Origin: Chloroflexota bacterium | Lineage (GTDB): Bacteria > Chloroflexota > Dehalococcoidia > SM23-28-2 > JACOUE01 | NCBI GenBank assembly: GCA_016178045.1 | Contig: JACOUE010000040.1 | Location: 1 to 45,146, forward strand | DNA length: 45,146 nucleotides | Direction: 5' to 3' | Shown: one piece after another, positions 1 to 8,352 of the stretch | Layout: the number at the start of each line of letters is the position of its first letter | How positions within the stretch are numbered: the first letter of the stretch is position 1 | Translations under genes and position numbers: made by a program | Notes under the pieces: generated by a model | What the model saw: the letters and a program-made list of their open reading frames with translations, nothing else | Database searches by the model: none | Told to the model about the DNA's origin: nothing

Positions 1-1
1 T

Positions 2-1063
2 CTCGACCGGCCGGTGCGGATCGCCCTGCTGACGGGGAGCCTCAAGGCGGCGGACAAGGCCGCCGCCCAGGACGCCGTCGCCCGCGGCGATGCCGACATC
101 GTCGTCGGCACGCACGCCCTCATTCAGGAGGACGTCAGCTTCGCCCGCCTGGGCCTCGCCGTCATCGACGAGCAGCACCGGTTCGGCGTCGTGCAGCGGG
201 CGGCGTTGCGGGAGAAAGCCGACATGTCGGCTCACGTGCTGGTGATGACGGCCACGCCCATACCCCGTACCCTGGCCCTCACCGTCTATGGCGACCTCGA
301 CATAAGCGTGCTGGACGAGATGCCGCCCGGCCGGCCGCCAGTCAAGACCTACCGCCTCCGCCCGGAGCAGCGCCAGAAGGCGTACGACTTCGTCCGGAAG
401 CAGGTGCAGGCGGGACGGCAGGGCTACGTCATCTGCCCCCTGGTCGAGGAGTCCGAGGCGGTGGCGGTAAAGGCCGCCGTCCAGGAGTACGACCGCCTCC
501 GTGAGCACGTCTTCCCCGATCTCCGCCTGGGCCTCGTCCACGGCCGCCTACCCGCCGGAGAGCGCGACACCGTGATGCGCGCCTTCCGCGACGGCGACCT
601 CGACGTCCTGGTCTCCACCGCGGTGGTGGAGGTGGGCGTCGACGTGCCCAATGCCACCGTTATCCTCATCGAGGGCGCCGACCGGTTCGGCCTGGCGCAG
701 TTGCACCAGTTCCGGGGCCGCGTCCGCCGCAGCGAGCGCCAGGCCTACTGCCTGCTGCTCTCGGACAACCCCTCGCCGGAGGCGCAGGAACGCCTCCGCA
801 TCATGGAGACGGTGCACGATGGCTTCCGCCTGGCCGAGGAGGACCTCCGCCTGCGCGGGCCCGGCGAGTACTTCGGCGTGAGGCAATCGGGCCTGCCCGA
901 CCTGCGGGTGGCCAGCCTCAGCGACGTCGCCCTCATCGAGGAGGCGCGGCGGGAGGCGACGCGTCTGCTGGAGGAGGATCCCGATCTGTCGCGGCCGGAG
1001 AACCGGGCGCTGGGACGGCGGGTGGCGGAGCTCTGGGAGCGCCTCACCACCGAAGTGAGCTGA
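2..1063 (+). CDS. recG: ATP-dependent DNA helicase RecG (3' part; 5' end outside window)
   Basis: RecG remodels stalled replication forks and Holliday junctions. The window opens inside the gene, so the N-terminal wedge domain and Walker A are off the left edge. What remains is the second half of the helicase core: the DEQH Walker B box followed by RFGV, the TATPIPRT motif III, the helicase C-terminal lobe with VSTAVVEVGVDVPNA and QFRGRVRRS, and the C-terminal LRGPGEYFGVRQSG segment typical of RecG (related Mfd and PriA lack it). The reading frame is open from base 2. The TGA stop shares its A with the ATG of the next gene, so the two are probably translationally coupled. Very sure of the family. 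Confidence 0.95.
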   Translation, partial: LDRPVRIALLTGSLKAADKAAAQDAVARGDADIVVGTHALIQEDVSFARLGLAVIDEQHRFGVVQRAALREKADMSAHVLVMTATPIPRTLALTVYGDLDISVLDEMPPGRPPVKTYRLRPEQRQKAYDFVRKQVQAGRQGYVICPLVEESEAVAVKAAVQEYDRLREHVFPDLRLGLVHGRLPAGERDTVMRAFRDGDLDVLVSTAVVEVGVDVPNATVILIEGADRFGLAQLHQFRGRVRRSERQAYCLLLSDNPSPEAQERLRIMETVHDGFRLAEEDLRLRGPGEYFGVRQSGLPDLRVASLSDVALIEEARREATRLLEEDPDLSRPENRALGRRVAELWERLTTEVS

Positions 1064-1548
1064 TGGTCGAACCCTCCGCCGACGCCGAGATCACCGTCGT
1101 CTCCATCAAGTACGACGGCTCCTTCCACCGCCGCCAGACCGGTTGGTTGATCGAGCAGCGCGGTCCGCTCATCATCCTCCGTCACCGGGCGGGCGTGCCC
1201 GTCGAGTTCCCGCACTCCACCTGGGAGCCGGAGACCGATGCCATCGCCCACTACTGGACCGACCGCTGGTACATCATCTACCGCGTGGTGGACGAAAGCG
1301 GGTCGGTCATCCGCTGGTACTGCAACTTCTCCACCCCCGCCGAGTTCGACGGCGAGTCCATCCGCTACATTGACCTCGACCTGGACATCACGGTGCAGAA
1401 GGACTTCACCTATTACATCCACGACGAGGAGGAGTTCAAGGCCAACACGAAGCAGTTGCACTACCCCCGGAAGGTGGTGAAGGCGGTGGGCACGGCGCTG
1501 GACGAGGTGCTGGGGATGGTGGAGCGTCGGGAGTTCCCCTTCGACTAG
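1063..1548 (+). CDS. DUF402 family protein
   Basis: A 161-aa protein of the DUF402 family, the fold shared by FomD and Ntdp-type nucleoside phosphatases, which bind a divalent metal and hydrolyse phosphate or cytidylyl groups. The family signature is visible: a WYCNF strand, then an acidic run (RYIDLDLDI at about residues 101-109) and a second acidic cluster (HDEEEFKAN, about 120-128) that would hold metal. Length is normal for the family. Its ATG overlaps the recG stop by one base, so it is read from the recG transcript. The substrate cannot be told from sequence; nucleotide phosphatase activity is inference from the family. Confidence 0.8.
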   Translation: MVEPSADAEITVVSIKYDGSFHRRQTGWLIEQRGPLIILRHRAGVPVEFPHSTWEPETDAIAHYWTDRWYIIYRVVDESGSVIRWYCNFSTPAEFDGESIRYIDLDLDITVQKDFTYYIHDEEEFKANTKQLHYPRKVVKAVGTALDEVLGMVERREFPFD

Positions 1549-1561
1549 GCCCGCGTTGACC

Positions 1562-1685
1562 GTCGTTGCGAGCCTGCCTGCCGGCAGGCAGGCGCCGCGA
1601 AGTAATCTCACGAGTCGTTTATTCGGTTCGGGGGAGGGTCTGAGGGCGCGGGATTGCTTCGGGGCCGTTGGCCCCTCGCAATGAC
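1562..1685. repeat. Palindromic intergenic repeat (MITE/REP-like) with nested hairpins
   Basis: Outer arms GTCGTTGCGAG (1562-1572) and CTCGCAATGAC (1675-1685) are inverted copies with one mismatch. A second inverted pair lies inside: CGAAGTAATC (1598-1607) against GATTGCTTCG (1652-1661). The left part contains a perfect 22-bp palindrome at 1572-1593, whose half is GCCTGCCTGCC; the right part contains GGGGCC-GTT-GGCCCC. No ORF of its own. The pattern is that of a non-coding, mobilisable intergenic repeat. A near copy of the 22-bp core lies inside the aminotransferase gene at 7337-7355. Confidence 0.75.
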
Positions 1686-1710
1686 ACCGGCGTCCGGGAG
1701 AGCGCGGCCA

Positions 1711-1740
1711 TGTGCGCATACGCCTCGTATACGCTAGAAT
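1711..1740 (+). promoter_or_regulatory. Possible sigma-70 promoter of argS
   Basis: A TAGAAT hexamer at 1735-1740 is a good -10 box 46 bases ahead of the argS start. The matching -35 region, TGTGCG at 1711-1716 with an 18-base spacer, is poor. Weak call based on the -10 box and position alone. Confidence 0.3.
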
Positions 1741-1756
1741 CGTGGCGTGACGAATA

Positions 1757-1778
1757 CCGCCCCGACTCGTCGGGGCGG
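1757..1778 (+). other. Hairpin in the argS leader
   Basis: CCGCCCCGA (1757-1765) pairs perfectly with TCGGGGCGG (1770-1778) around a CTCG loop, giving a 9-bp GC stem that ends eight bases before the TTG start of argS. No T-run follows, so it is not a typical terminator. It may be another short palindromic repeat or may shape translation of argS, which has only a weak AGG at 1782-1784 as ribosome site. Confidence 0.5.
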
Positions 1779-1786
1779 CTCAGGTT

Positions 1787-3472
1787 TTGGCCGTGACGCG
1801 TGGTGAGCTGAGTCGAACCATAAAGCACGACATCGAAGTCCTGGTCGCCGAGGCCGTCGCGAAGGCGCAGGAAGCGGGCGAGCTGCCCGCCCTGGCCCTC
1901 CCTGAATCCCCCGTCGAGCGGCCGCCGCGGCCTGAGCACGGGGACTACGCCTCCACCCTGCCGCTGCGCCTGGCCCGGGCCGCGGGCGCCGCGCCCCTGG
2001 AGATCGCCGGGATCATCGCCAGGCACGTCCAGCCCACGGAGGCCATCGCCAGCGTGGAGGCGGCGCCGCCCGGCTTCGTGAACTTCCGCCTCTCGGAGGC
2101 GTGGCTGGCGGCGCAGGTGGACGCCATCGTGGCCGCCGGCGAATCCTTCGGCGACGTCCCGCTGGGCCTGGGGCAGAAGGTGCAAGTGGAGTTCGTGTCC
2201 GCCAACCCCACCGGGCCCCTCACCGTCGCTACCGGCCGCGGCCTCGCCATCGGCGATACGCTCGCCTCCGTGCTCGCCGCCGCCGGCTACCAGGTGGAGC
2301 GCGAGTACCTGGTGAACGACGCCGGTACGCAGACGGAGACGTTCGCCTCCACCCTCTATGCCCGCTACCAGCAGCTTTTCGGGCGGGAGGTGGAGGTGCC
2401 GGCGGGGGCCTACACCGGCGACTATGTGGTGGACCTGGCCGGCGAGATCCGGGACGACTACGGCGACAAGTTCCTCGACGGCGGCCAGCCCTACCCGCCG
2501 GAGGTGCACGACATCGGCATCCAGAAGATGGTGCGCCTGATCCAGGACGACCTGGCCGCCATGGGCGTCCGCTATGATGTCTGGTTCAGCGAGCATTCCC
2601 TCTACCAGTCCGGCACCTACGAGAAGGCGATGGCCCTCCTCAAGGAGCGCGGCTTCGTCAGCGAGAAGGAGGGCGCCGTCTGGTTCGCCTCCTCGACGCT
2701 GGGCGAGGACAAGGACAACGTCCTCGTCCGCTCCAGCGGCAGGCCCACGTACTTCGCCTCCGACGTCGCCTACCACTACGACAAGTTCTTCGTCCGCGCC
2801 TTCGACCGGGTGATCGACGTGTGGGGCGCCGACCACCAGGGCCACGTGCCGCGTATGAAGGCAGCGGTCTCCGCCCTGGGCGTGGACCCGGAGCGTCTGG
2901 TCATCATCATCCACCAGCTGATCACCATCCGCCGGGGTAGCCAGGAGGTGCGGGTCTCGAAGCGAGCCGGCGACATCGTTACCCTGCGGGAGGTGGTCGA
3001 CGAGGTGGGGCCGGACGCCGCCCGCTTCTTCTTCGTCACCCGCGCCGCCGACTCCCACATGGACTTCGACATCGACCTGGCCCAGCGCCAGAGCGCCGAG
3101 AACCCCGTGTACTACGTCCAGTACGCCCACGCCCGCATCGCCGGCATCCTCGCCCACGCCCAGGAGCGGGTGGCCGACTTCGTGGACGGCGACGTGTCGC
3201 TGCTCAGCCACGAGGCGGAGCTGGCCCTCATCCGCAGGATGCTCCAGTTCCCGGAGCTGATCGAGTCCATCGCCCTGAGCCTGGAGCCGCACCCTCTCCC
3301 CTACTACGCTATGGACCTGGCGACGTCCTTCCACGACTTCTACGAGAAGTGCCGCGTCGTCAGCGACGACGTCGCCCTCTCCAAGGCGCGGCTCAAGCTG
3401 GCGGCGGCGGCGAAGCTCGTGTTGGCGCGGGCTCTGCGCCTCATGGGTATGACCGCGCCCGATCGGATGTAG
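1787..3472 (+). CDS. argS: Arginyl-tRNA synthetase
   Basis: Class I aminoacyl-tRNA synthetase that charges tRNA-Arg. The 561-aa length is normal. The N-terminal Add-1 domain spans about residues 1-110, the Rossmann catalytic core about 130-400 and the DALR anticodon-binding domain with many helices to the C-terminus. The motif SANPTGPL (138-145), EYLVNDAG, and the KMSKR loop as RVSKRAGDIV (389-398) identify ArgS. Oddity: the HIGH signature reads TVAT (146-149), so both histidines are replaced. The start is TTG at 1787; a GTG at 1793 would be as good, and no strong ribosome site separates them. Preceded by a repeat element, so it probably has its own promoter. Confidence 0.96.
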   Translation: MAVTRGELSRTIKHDIEVLVAEAVAKAQEAGELPALALPESPVERPPRPEHGDYASTLPLRLARAAGAAPLEIAGIIARHVQPTEAIASVEAAPPGFVNFRLSEAWLAAQVDAIVAAGESFGDVPLGLGQKVQVEFVSANPTGPLTVATGRGLAIGDTLASVLAAAGYQVEREYLVNDAGTQTETFASTLYARYQQLFGREVEVPAGAYTGDYVVDLAGEIRDDYGDKFLDGGQPYPPEVHDIGIQKMVRLIQDDLAAMGVRYDVWFSEHSLYQSGTYEKAMALLKERGFVSEKEGAVWFASSTLGEDKDNVLVRSSGRPTYFASDVAYHYDKFFVRAFDRVIDVWGADHQGHVPRMKAAVSALGVDPERLVIIIHQLITIRRGSQEVRVSKRAGDIVTLREVVDEVGPDAARFFFVTRAADSHMDFDIDLAQRQSAENPVYYVQYAHARIAGILAHAQERVADFVDGDVSLLSHEAELALIRRMLQFPELIESIALSLEPHPLPYYAMDLATSFHDFYEKCRVVSDDVALSKARLKLAAAAKLVLARALRLMGMTAPDRM

Positions 3473-3522
3473 CGATTCCCCTGGGCGTAACGGTTCCTGC
3501 TCCTTCGCGTTCCACTAGAGGT

Positions 3523-4740
3523 ATGCGGTACATCCTGTACGCGGCGCTGGCCACGGCCGCGCTCGCCTTCGCGGCGGGATGCGCTGGCGGCGGCGGGCCA
3601 TCGCCCACCGCCTCCCCCTCCCAGTCGCCTACTCCGCCGCCGACCACGGCACCGCCCGTCCCCGCCAGGCCCGCCGCCTTCGACGCCTACCCCGCAGCGG
3701 TCGCCGACTATCTGACGGCCGCCGGCGGCTCCTCCTCCTGCCTCGACGAGCTGTTCGCGGCCTGGGACCTGCCCTCGGACGGCACGCCGTCCTGCGTCGC
3801 CGCCGACGTGGACGGCGACGACGAGGACGAGTACGTCGTGCGGTTCACCCGGGAGGCGGAGGACGCGGCCCCTCCGGGCAGCCTGGCCGGCCGCATCGTC
3901 GTCTTCGATGCGACGGACGGGGGCTATTCCGTGGTTTATGAGCTGGCGAACGCGACAAACCCGGTGATCTTCGCCGTGGACGACTTCAACGCGAACGGCC
4001 CCGCGGACGCGGCCCTGACCACCGAGGACTGCGGCGCCCACACCTGCTTCCTCGCCCTCCACCTGGTCGGTGTGGAAGTCGACCGCTACGTCCTCCTGGT
4101 CCGGCCCAGCGAGCGTGATCCGGAGGGCGTGATCTCGGCCCCCGTCGCCGAAAACCAGGTCCGCTTCGAGGACACGGACGGCGATGGCGTACCCGAGCTG
4201 CTGTTCCGGGAGGGGGTCATCGGTTCAGCGGGCGCGGGCCCGCAGCGGGAGAGCGTCCGTACCTACAAGTGGGACGGCCGGCGCTTCACCTTCGCCTCGC
4301 TGGAGTACGAGCCTTCGGACCTGCGCTACTTCAAGGTGCGCGACGCCGACGAGGTCTTCGCCAAGGGCGACTACACCGGCGCTCTCGCCCTCTACCGCGA
4401 GGCCCTCGATAACCCCGCCCTCCAGGACGCGGAGGGCATCGGCGACCCGGCGGAGCTGCTCGCCTACGTCCGCTTCCGCATCGGACTGGCGCAGGCCGCC
4501 CTCGGCAACAAGGCCGACGCCCTCGCCGCCCTTGACGACGCTATAGCGGCGGCCCCCGAGACCCTTCACGGAAAGATGACCGTCCGCTTCCGCCAGGGGT
4601 ACGCCAAAGTCGGGGTGGTCGCGTCGGGCTGCATCGCCGCCCGCGACTTCATCGCTGGCCACCTCGAGGGGTTTGCGAACGCCTGGGACTACGGTTACGC
4701 TAACCCCGAGTTCGATGCCGAAGCCGTCTGCCCCTTCTGA
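3523..4740 (+). CDS. Predicted lipoprotein with acidic FG-GAP-like and TPR-like segments
   Basis: A 405-aa exported protein of unknown role. Residues 1-20 form a signal peptide ending in a lipobox-like AAGC, followed by a Ser/Thr/Pro-rich linker of about 25 residues, as in surface lipoproteins tethered to the membrane. Three acidic loops, DVDGDDEDEY, DFNANGPADA and DTDGDGVPEL, look like calcium-binding repeats of FG-GAP/VCBS type. Near the C-terminus a TPR-like helix pair appears (FAKGDYTGALALYREAL and QAALGNKADALAALDDAI). The start was set at ATG 3523, since an upstream open frame lacks a signal peptide and overlaps argS. The next gene begins five bases after the stop, so they are likely co-transcribed. 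Function unassigned. Confidence 0.8.
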   Translation: MRYILYAALATAALAFAAGCAGGGGPSPTASPSQSPTPPPTTAPPVPARPAAFDAYPAAVADYLTAAGGSSSCLDELFAAWDLPSDGTPSCVAADVDGDDEDEYVVRFTREAEDAAPPGSLAGRIVVFDATDGGYSVVYELANATNPVIFAVDDFNANGPADAALTTEDCGAHTCFLALHLVGVEVDRYVLLVRPSERDPEGVISAPVAENQVRFEDTDGDGVPELLFREGVIGSAGAGPQRESVRTYKWDGRRFTFASLEYEPSDLRYFKVRDADEVFAKGDYTGALALYREALDNPALQDAEGIGDPAELLAYVRFRIGLAQAALGNKADALAALDDAIAAAPETLHGKMTVRFRQGYAKVGVVASGCIAARDFIAGHLEGFANAWDYGYANPEFDAEAVCPF

Positions 4741-4745
4741 GCCCC

Positions 4746-5555
4746 GTGCCTGATCTCCCCGTCTCCGCCAGCGGCAAGACCGCCGCCGAGGTGGCCCGAC
4801 TCTGCGCCGCCGAGGCCGGGCGCATCATCCTCGCCGCCTTCGGCCCTCAGCACGAGGTGCAGGTGAAGGGCCGGGGTAACGTCCTCACCGACGCCGACCT
4901 CCAGGCCGAGCACGCCGTGCTCGACATCCTGCGCCAGGAGTTTCCCGACCACGCCGTCCTCTCCGAGGAGACGGCGGCCCACGCCCGCTCCGAGGGCTGG
5001 ATGTGGGTGGTCGACCCCCTGGACGGGACGCACAACTACTCGCGGGGCATACCCTACTTCTGCTTCAACATCGCCCTCTGCCGGCAGGGCGAGCCGGTGC
5101 TGGGCCTGACGAGCGACCCGGTGCGCGGCGCGGAGTTCTTCGCCGTCAAGGGCGGCGGCGCCACCCTGAACGGCGCGCCCGTGCGCGTGTCGACGGTCGG
5201 CAGCGTGGCCGAGGCCGTGGTGGGCGCCGACCTGGGGTACGAGGACGCACGGGCGGCGCGGCTCCTCACCCTGATCCACGAGCTGTGGCCGGGGATGCAG
5301 AGCGTGCGGATCATGGGTTCGGCGGCGCTGGGTCTGGCCTACGCCGCCTGCGGCCGCTACGACCTCTTCGTCCACCACTACCTGTTCCCCTGGGACGTGG
5401 CCGCCGGCATCCTGCTGGTGCGGGAGGCGGGCGGCGCCGTCGTCGGCCGAGACGGGGGCGCGGCCAGCATCTACGGCCAGGGCGTAGTAGCGGGGGCCCC
5501 GAAGGTGGTGGACGACTTCCTGCGCCTGGCCAAGGGCAAGCCCTGGCGGGACTAG
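4746..5555 (+). CDS. Inositol monophosphatase family protein
   Basis: A 269-aa member of the Mg-dependent, Li-sensitive phosphatase family (IMPase, SuhB, HisN-like, CysQ). All metal and catalytic motifs are present: the LSEE glutamate pair (about residue 61), VDPLDGTHNY (about 89-98) and the C-terminal WDVAAG (about 215). The substrate may be inositol-1-phosphate, histidinol phosphate or a nucleotide 3'-phosphate; the sequence does not decide. Start is GTG at 4746, five bases after the lipoprotein stop, suggesting a shared transcript. An alternative frame through this region is only an overlap. Confidence 0.88.
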   Translation: MPDLPVSASGKTAAEVARLCAAEAGRIILAAFGPQHEVQVKGRGNVLTDADLQAEHAVLDILRQEFPDHAVLSEETAAHARSEGWMWVVDPLDGTHNYSRGIPYFCFNIALCRQGEPVLGLTSDPVRGAEFFAVKGGGATLNGAPVRVSTVGSVAEAVVGADLGYEDARAARLLTLIHELWPGMQSVRIMGSAALGLAYAACGRYDLFVHHYLFPWDVAAGILLVREAGGAVVGRDGGAASIYGQGVVAGAPKVVDDFLRLAKGKPWRD

Positions 5556-5628
5556 GTCCGACCCGCGGCGCGTACGCGGGCGGTGTCGTTGCTTCGCATA
5601 GCAATAGCTTAAGTCCGCCGACTTATCG

Positions 5629-5655
5629 TGTAACGGTCGCGGCGGTGGCTTCATC
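5629..5655 (+). promoter_or_regulatory. Possible ECF-type promoter before the HD-GYP gene
   Basis: TGTAAC at 5629-5634, a 17-base spacer and CATC at 5652-5655, about 30 bases ahead of the start codon. This resembles the AAC/CGTC type of ECF sigma promoters and matches the TGTAAC-N17-CGTC before the sigma gene at 38848. Low confidence because a single short motif in GC-rich DNA can arise by chance. Confidence 0.3.
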
Positions 5656-5683
5656 TTATGATTGTTGGAGAGGCGGTATCCTC

Positions 5684-7093
5684 GTGCGAATTGTGCTAAT
5701 TTTGGCCGCTCCGCTTATCATCCTGGGCGCCTTGCTGGTGATTCCCGAACTCGAATGGGAGGCGCCGGAATTTCACTTTTACGTCGTGTCAGCGGCCTCA
5801 CTGATGGCGGCATTGATATGCGGTGCTCTAGTTTTGTCGGCTCGCTCTATACGCGAGACGCGGGTACTCTTTCTCGCGCTTAGCTTCATGGCCCTGGCGG
5901 TGTTTTTCTCTGTGCACGGTCTCACCACGCCGGGCCATTTCTACGACGAGCCGTATTCTGTGCTGGAGGCGTCGCCGTGGCTCAGCACGTTCACGGGGGG
6001 CGGGTTTGCCGTGCTGAGCGTCATCTCGGTTCGCGGTCTCACCGATGACCACGTTGTGCGCTTTTCTGGGGCGGTGTTCGCGATAGCCGCGGCTGCCCTG
6101 CTGGCGTTCATGGGCGTGAGCCTGGCCGCCCCTGGCTGGTTGTCCTGGCTGGCTACCGATAGAAATCCGATCCGTTATGCTCTGACTGTGCCTATCGTCG
6201 GAATGATGGGCTTTGCCGCCTGGCGCTATTACCAGTCGTACCAGCTGGCGCGGCTTACCTCTCAGCTTGCGATGGTTGTGGGACTAGTGTTGCTGGCCGA
6301 GGCTCAAGTGGCGCTGGCCCTCAGCGAACCCTGGTACTGGTCCTGGTGGGAATATCACGCTTTGTTCTTGGCCGCCTTCACGGCAGTCTTGGCAGGTTGG
6401 CTTTGGGAGAGTAAGCGTGGCGGTAATGTCCGGGTCATAGCAGAGGCCCTGCTGATGCGTGATGCCTTGGCCCAGCTCAACAGAGGTCGGGATGCGTCCC
6501 TGGTCAAGCTTGCCGACGAGATCGAAGCGCACGATATCGCGACCTTCGGGCATGTGGGGAGGGTAGCAGCGTACGCCTTCGTGATCGGCAGGGAGTTGGG
6601 GCTCTCGGCGGCGGCTCTGCGTAAGCTGGTGCTGGCGGCGCAGCTACACGATATCGGCAAGATCAGCCTCTCGCCAGGTCTGCTGAAGAAGCCCGGAAAG
6701 CTGACTCCAGAAGAGTTCGACCAAATGAAAACCCACACCGTCAAGGGTTGGGACGTGTCGCAGCGGGTGAAGGCCCTGCGCGAGATGGGCGGTATAATCC
6801 GCCATCACCACGAACGCTTTGACGGCATGGGCTATCCCGATAGCTTGAGGGGCGAGGAGATACCGTTGGACGCGCGCATCATCTCTGTTGCGGACACATT
6901 CGATGCAGTCACCTCCAATCGGCCCTATCGACCGGCGATGACCGTAGCCGATGCGGAGGGAGAGCTACGCCGAGTCGCCGGGTCACAACTGGATCCGCGG
7001 TGCGTTCAGGCGTTGCTGGCGGCCCTCGACCGTCAGGAGATACAAGTATCGGCCGAGCCTGAGTCTGCATCAGCCGCCGCAACAGCGGGCTGA
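5684..7093 (+). CDS. Membrane HD-GYP domain protein (predicted c-di-GMP phosphodiesterase)
   Basis: About 469 aa. Residues 1-240 hold seven to eight hydrophobic segments forming a membrane sensor of unknown ligand; a short linker leads to an HD-GYP domain (about 270-450). Catalytic features are intact: LHDIGK with H322/D323, THTVKG, the HHHERFDGMGYP box with GYP at 383-385, and SVADTFDAVTSNRPYR. HD-GYP proteins hydrolyse cyclic di-GMP, so this enzyme would oppose the GGDEF cyclase at 8667-9923. The start was placed at GTG 5684 because GGAGAGG sits ten bases upstream and the membrane region begins at once; the longer open frame overlaps the phosphatase gene. Base composition is less GC-rich than its neighbours. 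Confidence 0.9.
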   Translation: MRIVLILAAPLIILGALLVIPELEWEAPEFHFYVVSAASLMAALICGALVLSARSIRETRVLFLALSFMALAVFFSVHGLTTPGHFYDEPYSVLEASPWLSTFTGGGFAVLSVISVRGLTDDHVVRFSGAVFAIAAAALLAFMGVSLAAPGWLSWLATDRNPIRYALTVPIVGMMGFAAWRYYQSYQLARLTSQLAMVVGLVLLAEAQVALALSEPWYWSWWEYHALFLAAFTAVLAGWLWESKRGGNVRVIAEALLMRDALAQLNRGRDASLVKLADEIEAHDIATFGHVGRVAAYAFVIGRELGLSAAALRKLVLAAQLHDIGKISLSPGLLKKPGKLTPEEFDQMKTHTVKGWDVSQRVKALREMGGIIRHHHERFDGMGYPDSLRGEEIPLDARIISVADTFDAVTSNRPYRPAMTVADAEGELRRVAGSQLDPRCVQALLAALDRQEIQVSAEPESASAAATAG

Positions 7094-7149
7094 CATAACT
7101 CCCGCGGACGATCAGAAAGCAGCCGCCGGTGCGGAGGGCGCGACCGGCG

Positions 7150-8352
7150 CTACAGCGTTCTTACGAACCGCCGCATGCGGGCCAGCGCCTCCTCCAGCAG
7201 GGCCTGCGGCGTCGCGTAGCAGATGCGGACGTGACCGTGCCCGCACTCCCCGAAGGCGGAGCCCGGGATGACCGCCACCTTCTCCTCCTCCAGCAGCCGC
7301 TCGGCGAACTCGACGTCGTCGAGGCCGGTGGAGCCGTGCCTACCGGCAGGCAGGCGGATGGAGGGGAAGGCGTAGAAGGCGCCCCGGGGCTCGGAGCAGG
7401 CGAGGCCCATGTCGCGCAGGGCGGGGACGACGAACTGCCGCCTGCGGTCGAAGTCGGCGACCATGCGCTGCGACTCGGCCTCGCCGCTGCGGATCGCCTC
7501 GAGGGCGGCGTACTGGCTGGGCGTGGGGGCGGACATGATGATGTACTGATGGACCTTCATCATCGCCTCCAGGAGGTCGGCGGGGGCGCAGGCCCAGCCG
7601 ACGCGCCAGCCGGTCATGGCGTAGGCCTTGGAGAAGCCGCCCAGGAGGATGGAGCGCTCGCGCATGCCGGGGAGGGAGGGGAAGCAGGTGTGGGGGATGC
7701 CGTAGGAGAGGCGGTCGTAGATCTCGTCGGCGATGACGATGAGGTCGCGCCGCGCCGCCACGTCGGCGACGTCGAGGAGGTCTTCGCGGGTCATCTGGGC
7801 GCCCGTGGGGTTGGACGGGTAGCCGATGAGCAGGGCCTTGCTGCGCTCCGTTATCCGCGCCTCGATCTCCTCTGCGTGGACGCGGAAGCCCTGCTCCATG
7901 CTCGTGGGCACGGGGACGAAGACGCCGCCGGCCAGGATGCAGGCGGGCAGGTACGCCACGTAGTAGGGGTCGGGCGAGAGGAGCTCGTCACCCGGGTCTA
8001 GGAGCGAAAGGAGGGCGAGCAGCAGCCCTTCGCTGACGCCGGTGGTGATGATGATCTCGTTCTCGGGGTCGTAGCGGACGCCGTAGAGGCGCTCCAGGTG
8101 GCCGGCGACGGCCTGGCGGAGCTCGGGGAGGCCGTAGTTGGAGGTGTAGTGGGTGTGGCCCTCGTCGATGGCCTTCACCGCGGCCCGCGAGAAGGCGTCC
8201 GGGGTCACGAAGTCGGGCTCGCCGACGCCCAGGGAGATGACGCCGTCCATGTTGGCGATGAGCTCGAAGAAGCGGCGGATGCCGGAGGAGGGGATGGCGC
8301 GCACCTTCTCGGACACAACGTTTCGCTCGATCTTGGGTGGCACCTCGCTCAA
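7150..8352 (-). CDS. Pyridoxal-phosphate aminotransferase, class I/II
   Basis: A 400-aa fold-type I aminotransferase of the aspartate/alanine aminotransferase group. Visible landmarks are LGVGEPDF (substrate loop), HYTSNYGLPELR, the SNPTG box (180-184), DEIYDRLSYG, and the PLP lysine K242 in GGFSKAYAMTGWR. The amino-acid substrate cannot be fixed; such proteins in this lineage are often annotated as aspartate or LL-diaminopimelate aminotransferases. Oddity: residues 334-340 (LPAGRHG) do not fit the family pattern between FPSIR and STGLDDVEF, and the DNA there is a palindromic repeat copy (7337-7355). The ATG overlaps the stop of the upstream DUF6504 gene in an ATGA arrangement, so the two are translationally coupled. 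Confidence 0.92.
   Translation of the reverse strand: MSEVPPKIERNVVSEKVRAIPSSGIRRFFELIANMDGVISLGVGEPDFVTPDAFSRAAVKAIDEGHTHYTSNYGLPELRQAVAGHLERLYGVRYDPENEIIITTGVSEGLLLALLSLLDPGDELLSPDPYYVAYLPACILAGGVFVPVPTSMEQGFRVHAEEIEARITERSKALLIGYPSNPTGAQMTREDLLDVADVAARRDLIVIADEIYDRLSYGIPHTCFPSLPGMRERSILLGGFSKAYAMTGWRVGWACAPADLLEAMMKVHQYIIMSAPTPSQYAALEAIRSGEAESQRMVADFDRRRQFVVPALRDMGLACSEPRGAFYAFPSIRLPAGRHGSTGLDDVEFAERLLEEEKVAVIPGSAFGECGHGHVRICYATPQALLEEALARMRRFVRTL
7337..7355. repeat. Palindromic repeat core inserted inside the aminotransferase gene
   Basis: These 19 bases match 1575-1593, the core of the intergenic repeat upstream of argS, at 18 of 19 positions. On the coding strand they are read as the extra residues LPAGRHG. 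The reading frame is kept. Confidence 0.7.

Noticed and set aside
1619-3334. A 571-codon open frame on the minus strand across argS
   Set aside because: Composed of GC-driven antisense residues (runs of Val, His, Asp, Gly), no domain, no ribosome site; argS on the other strand explains the region.
7129-8001. A 290-codon plus-strand frame over the aminotransferase gene
   Set aside because: Antisense shadow; aminotransferase motifs are all on the minus strand.
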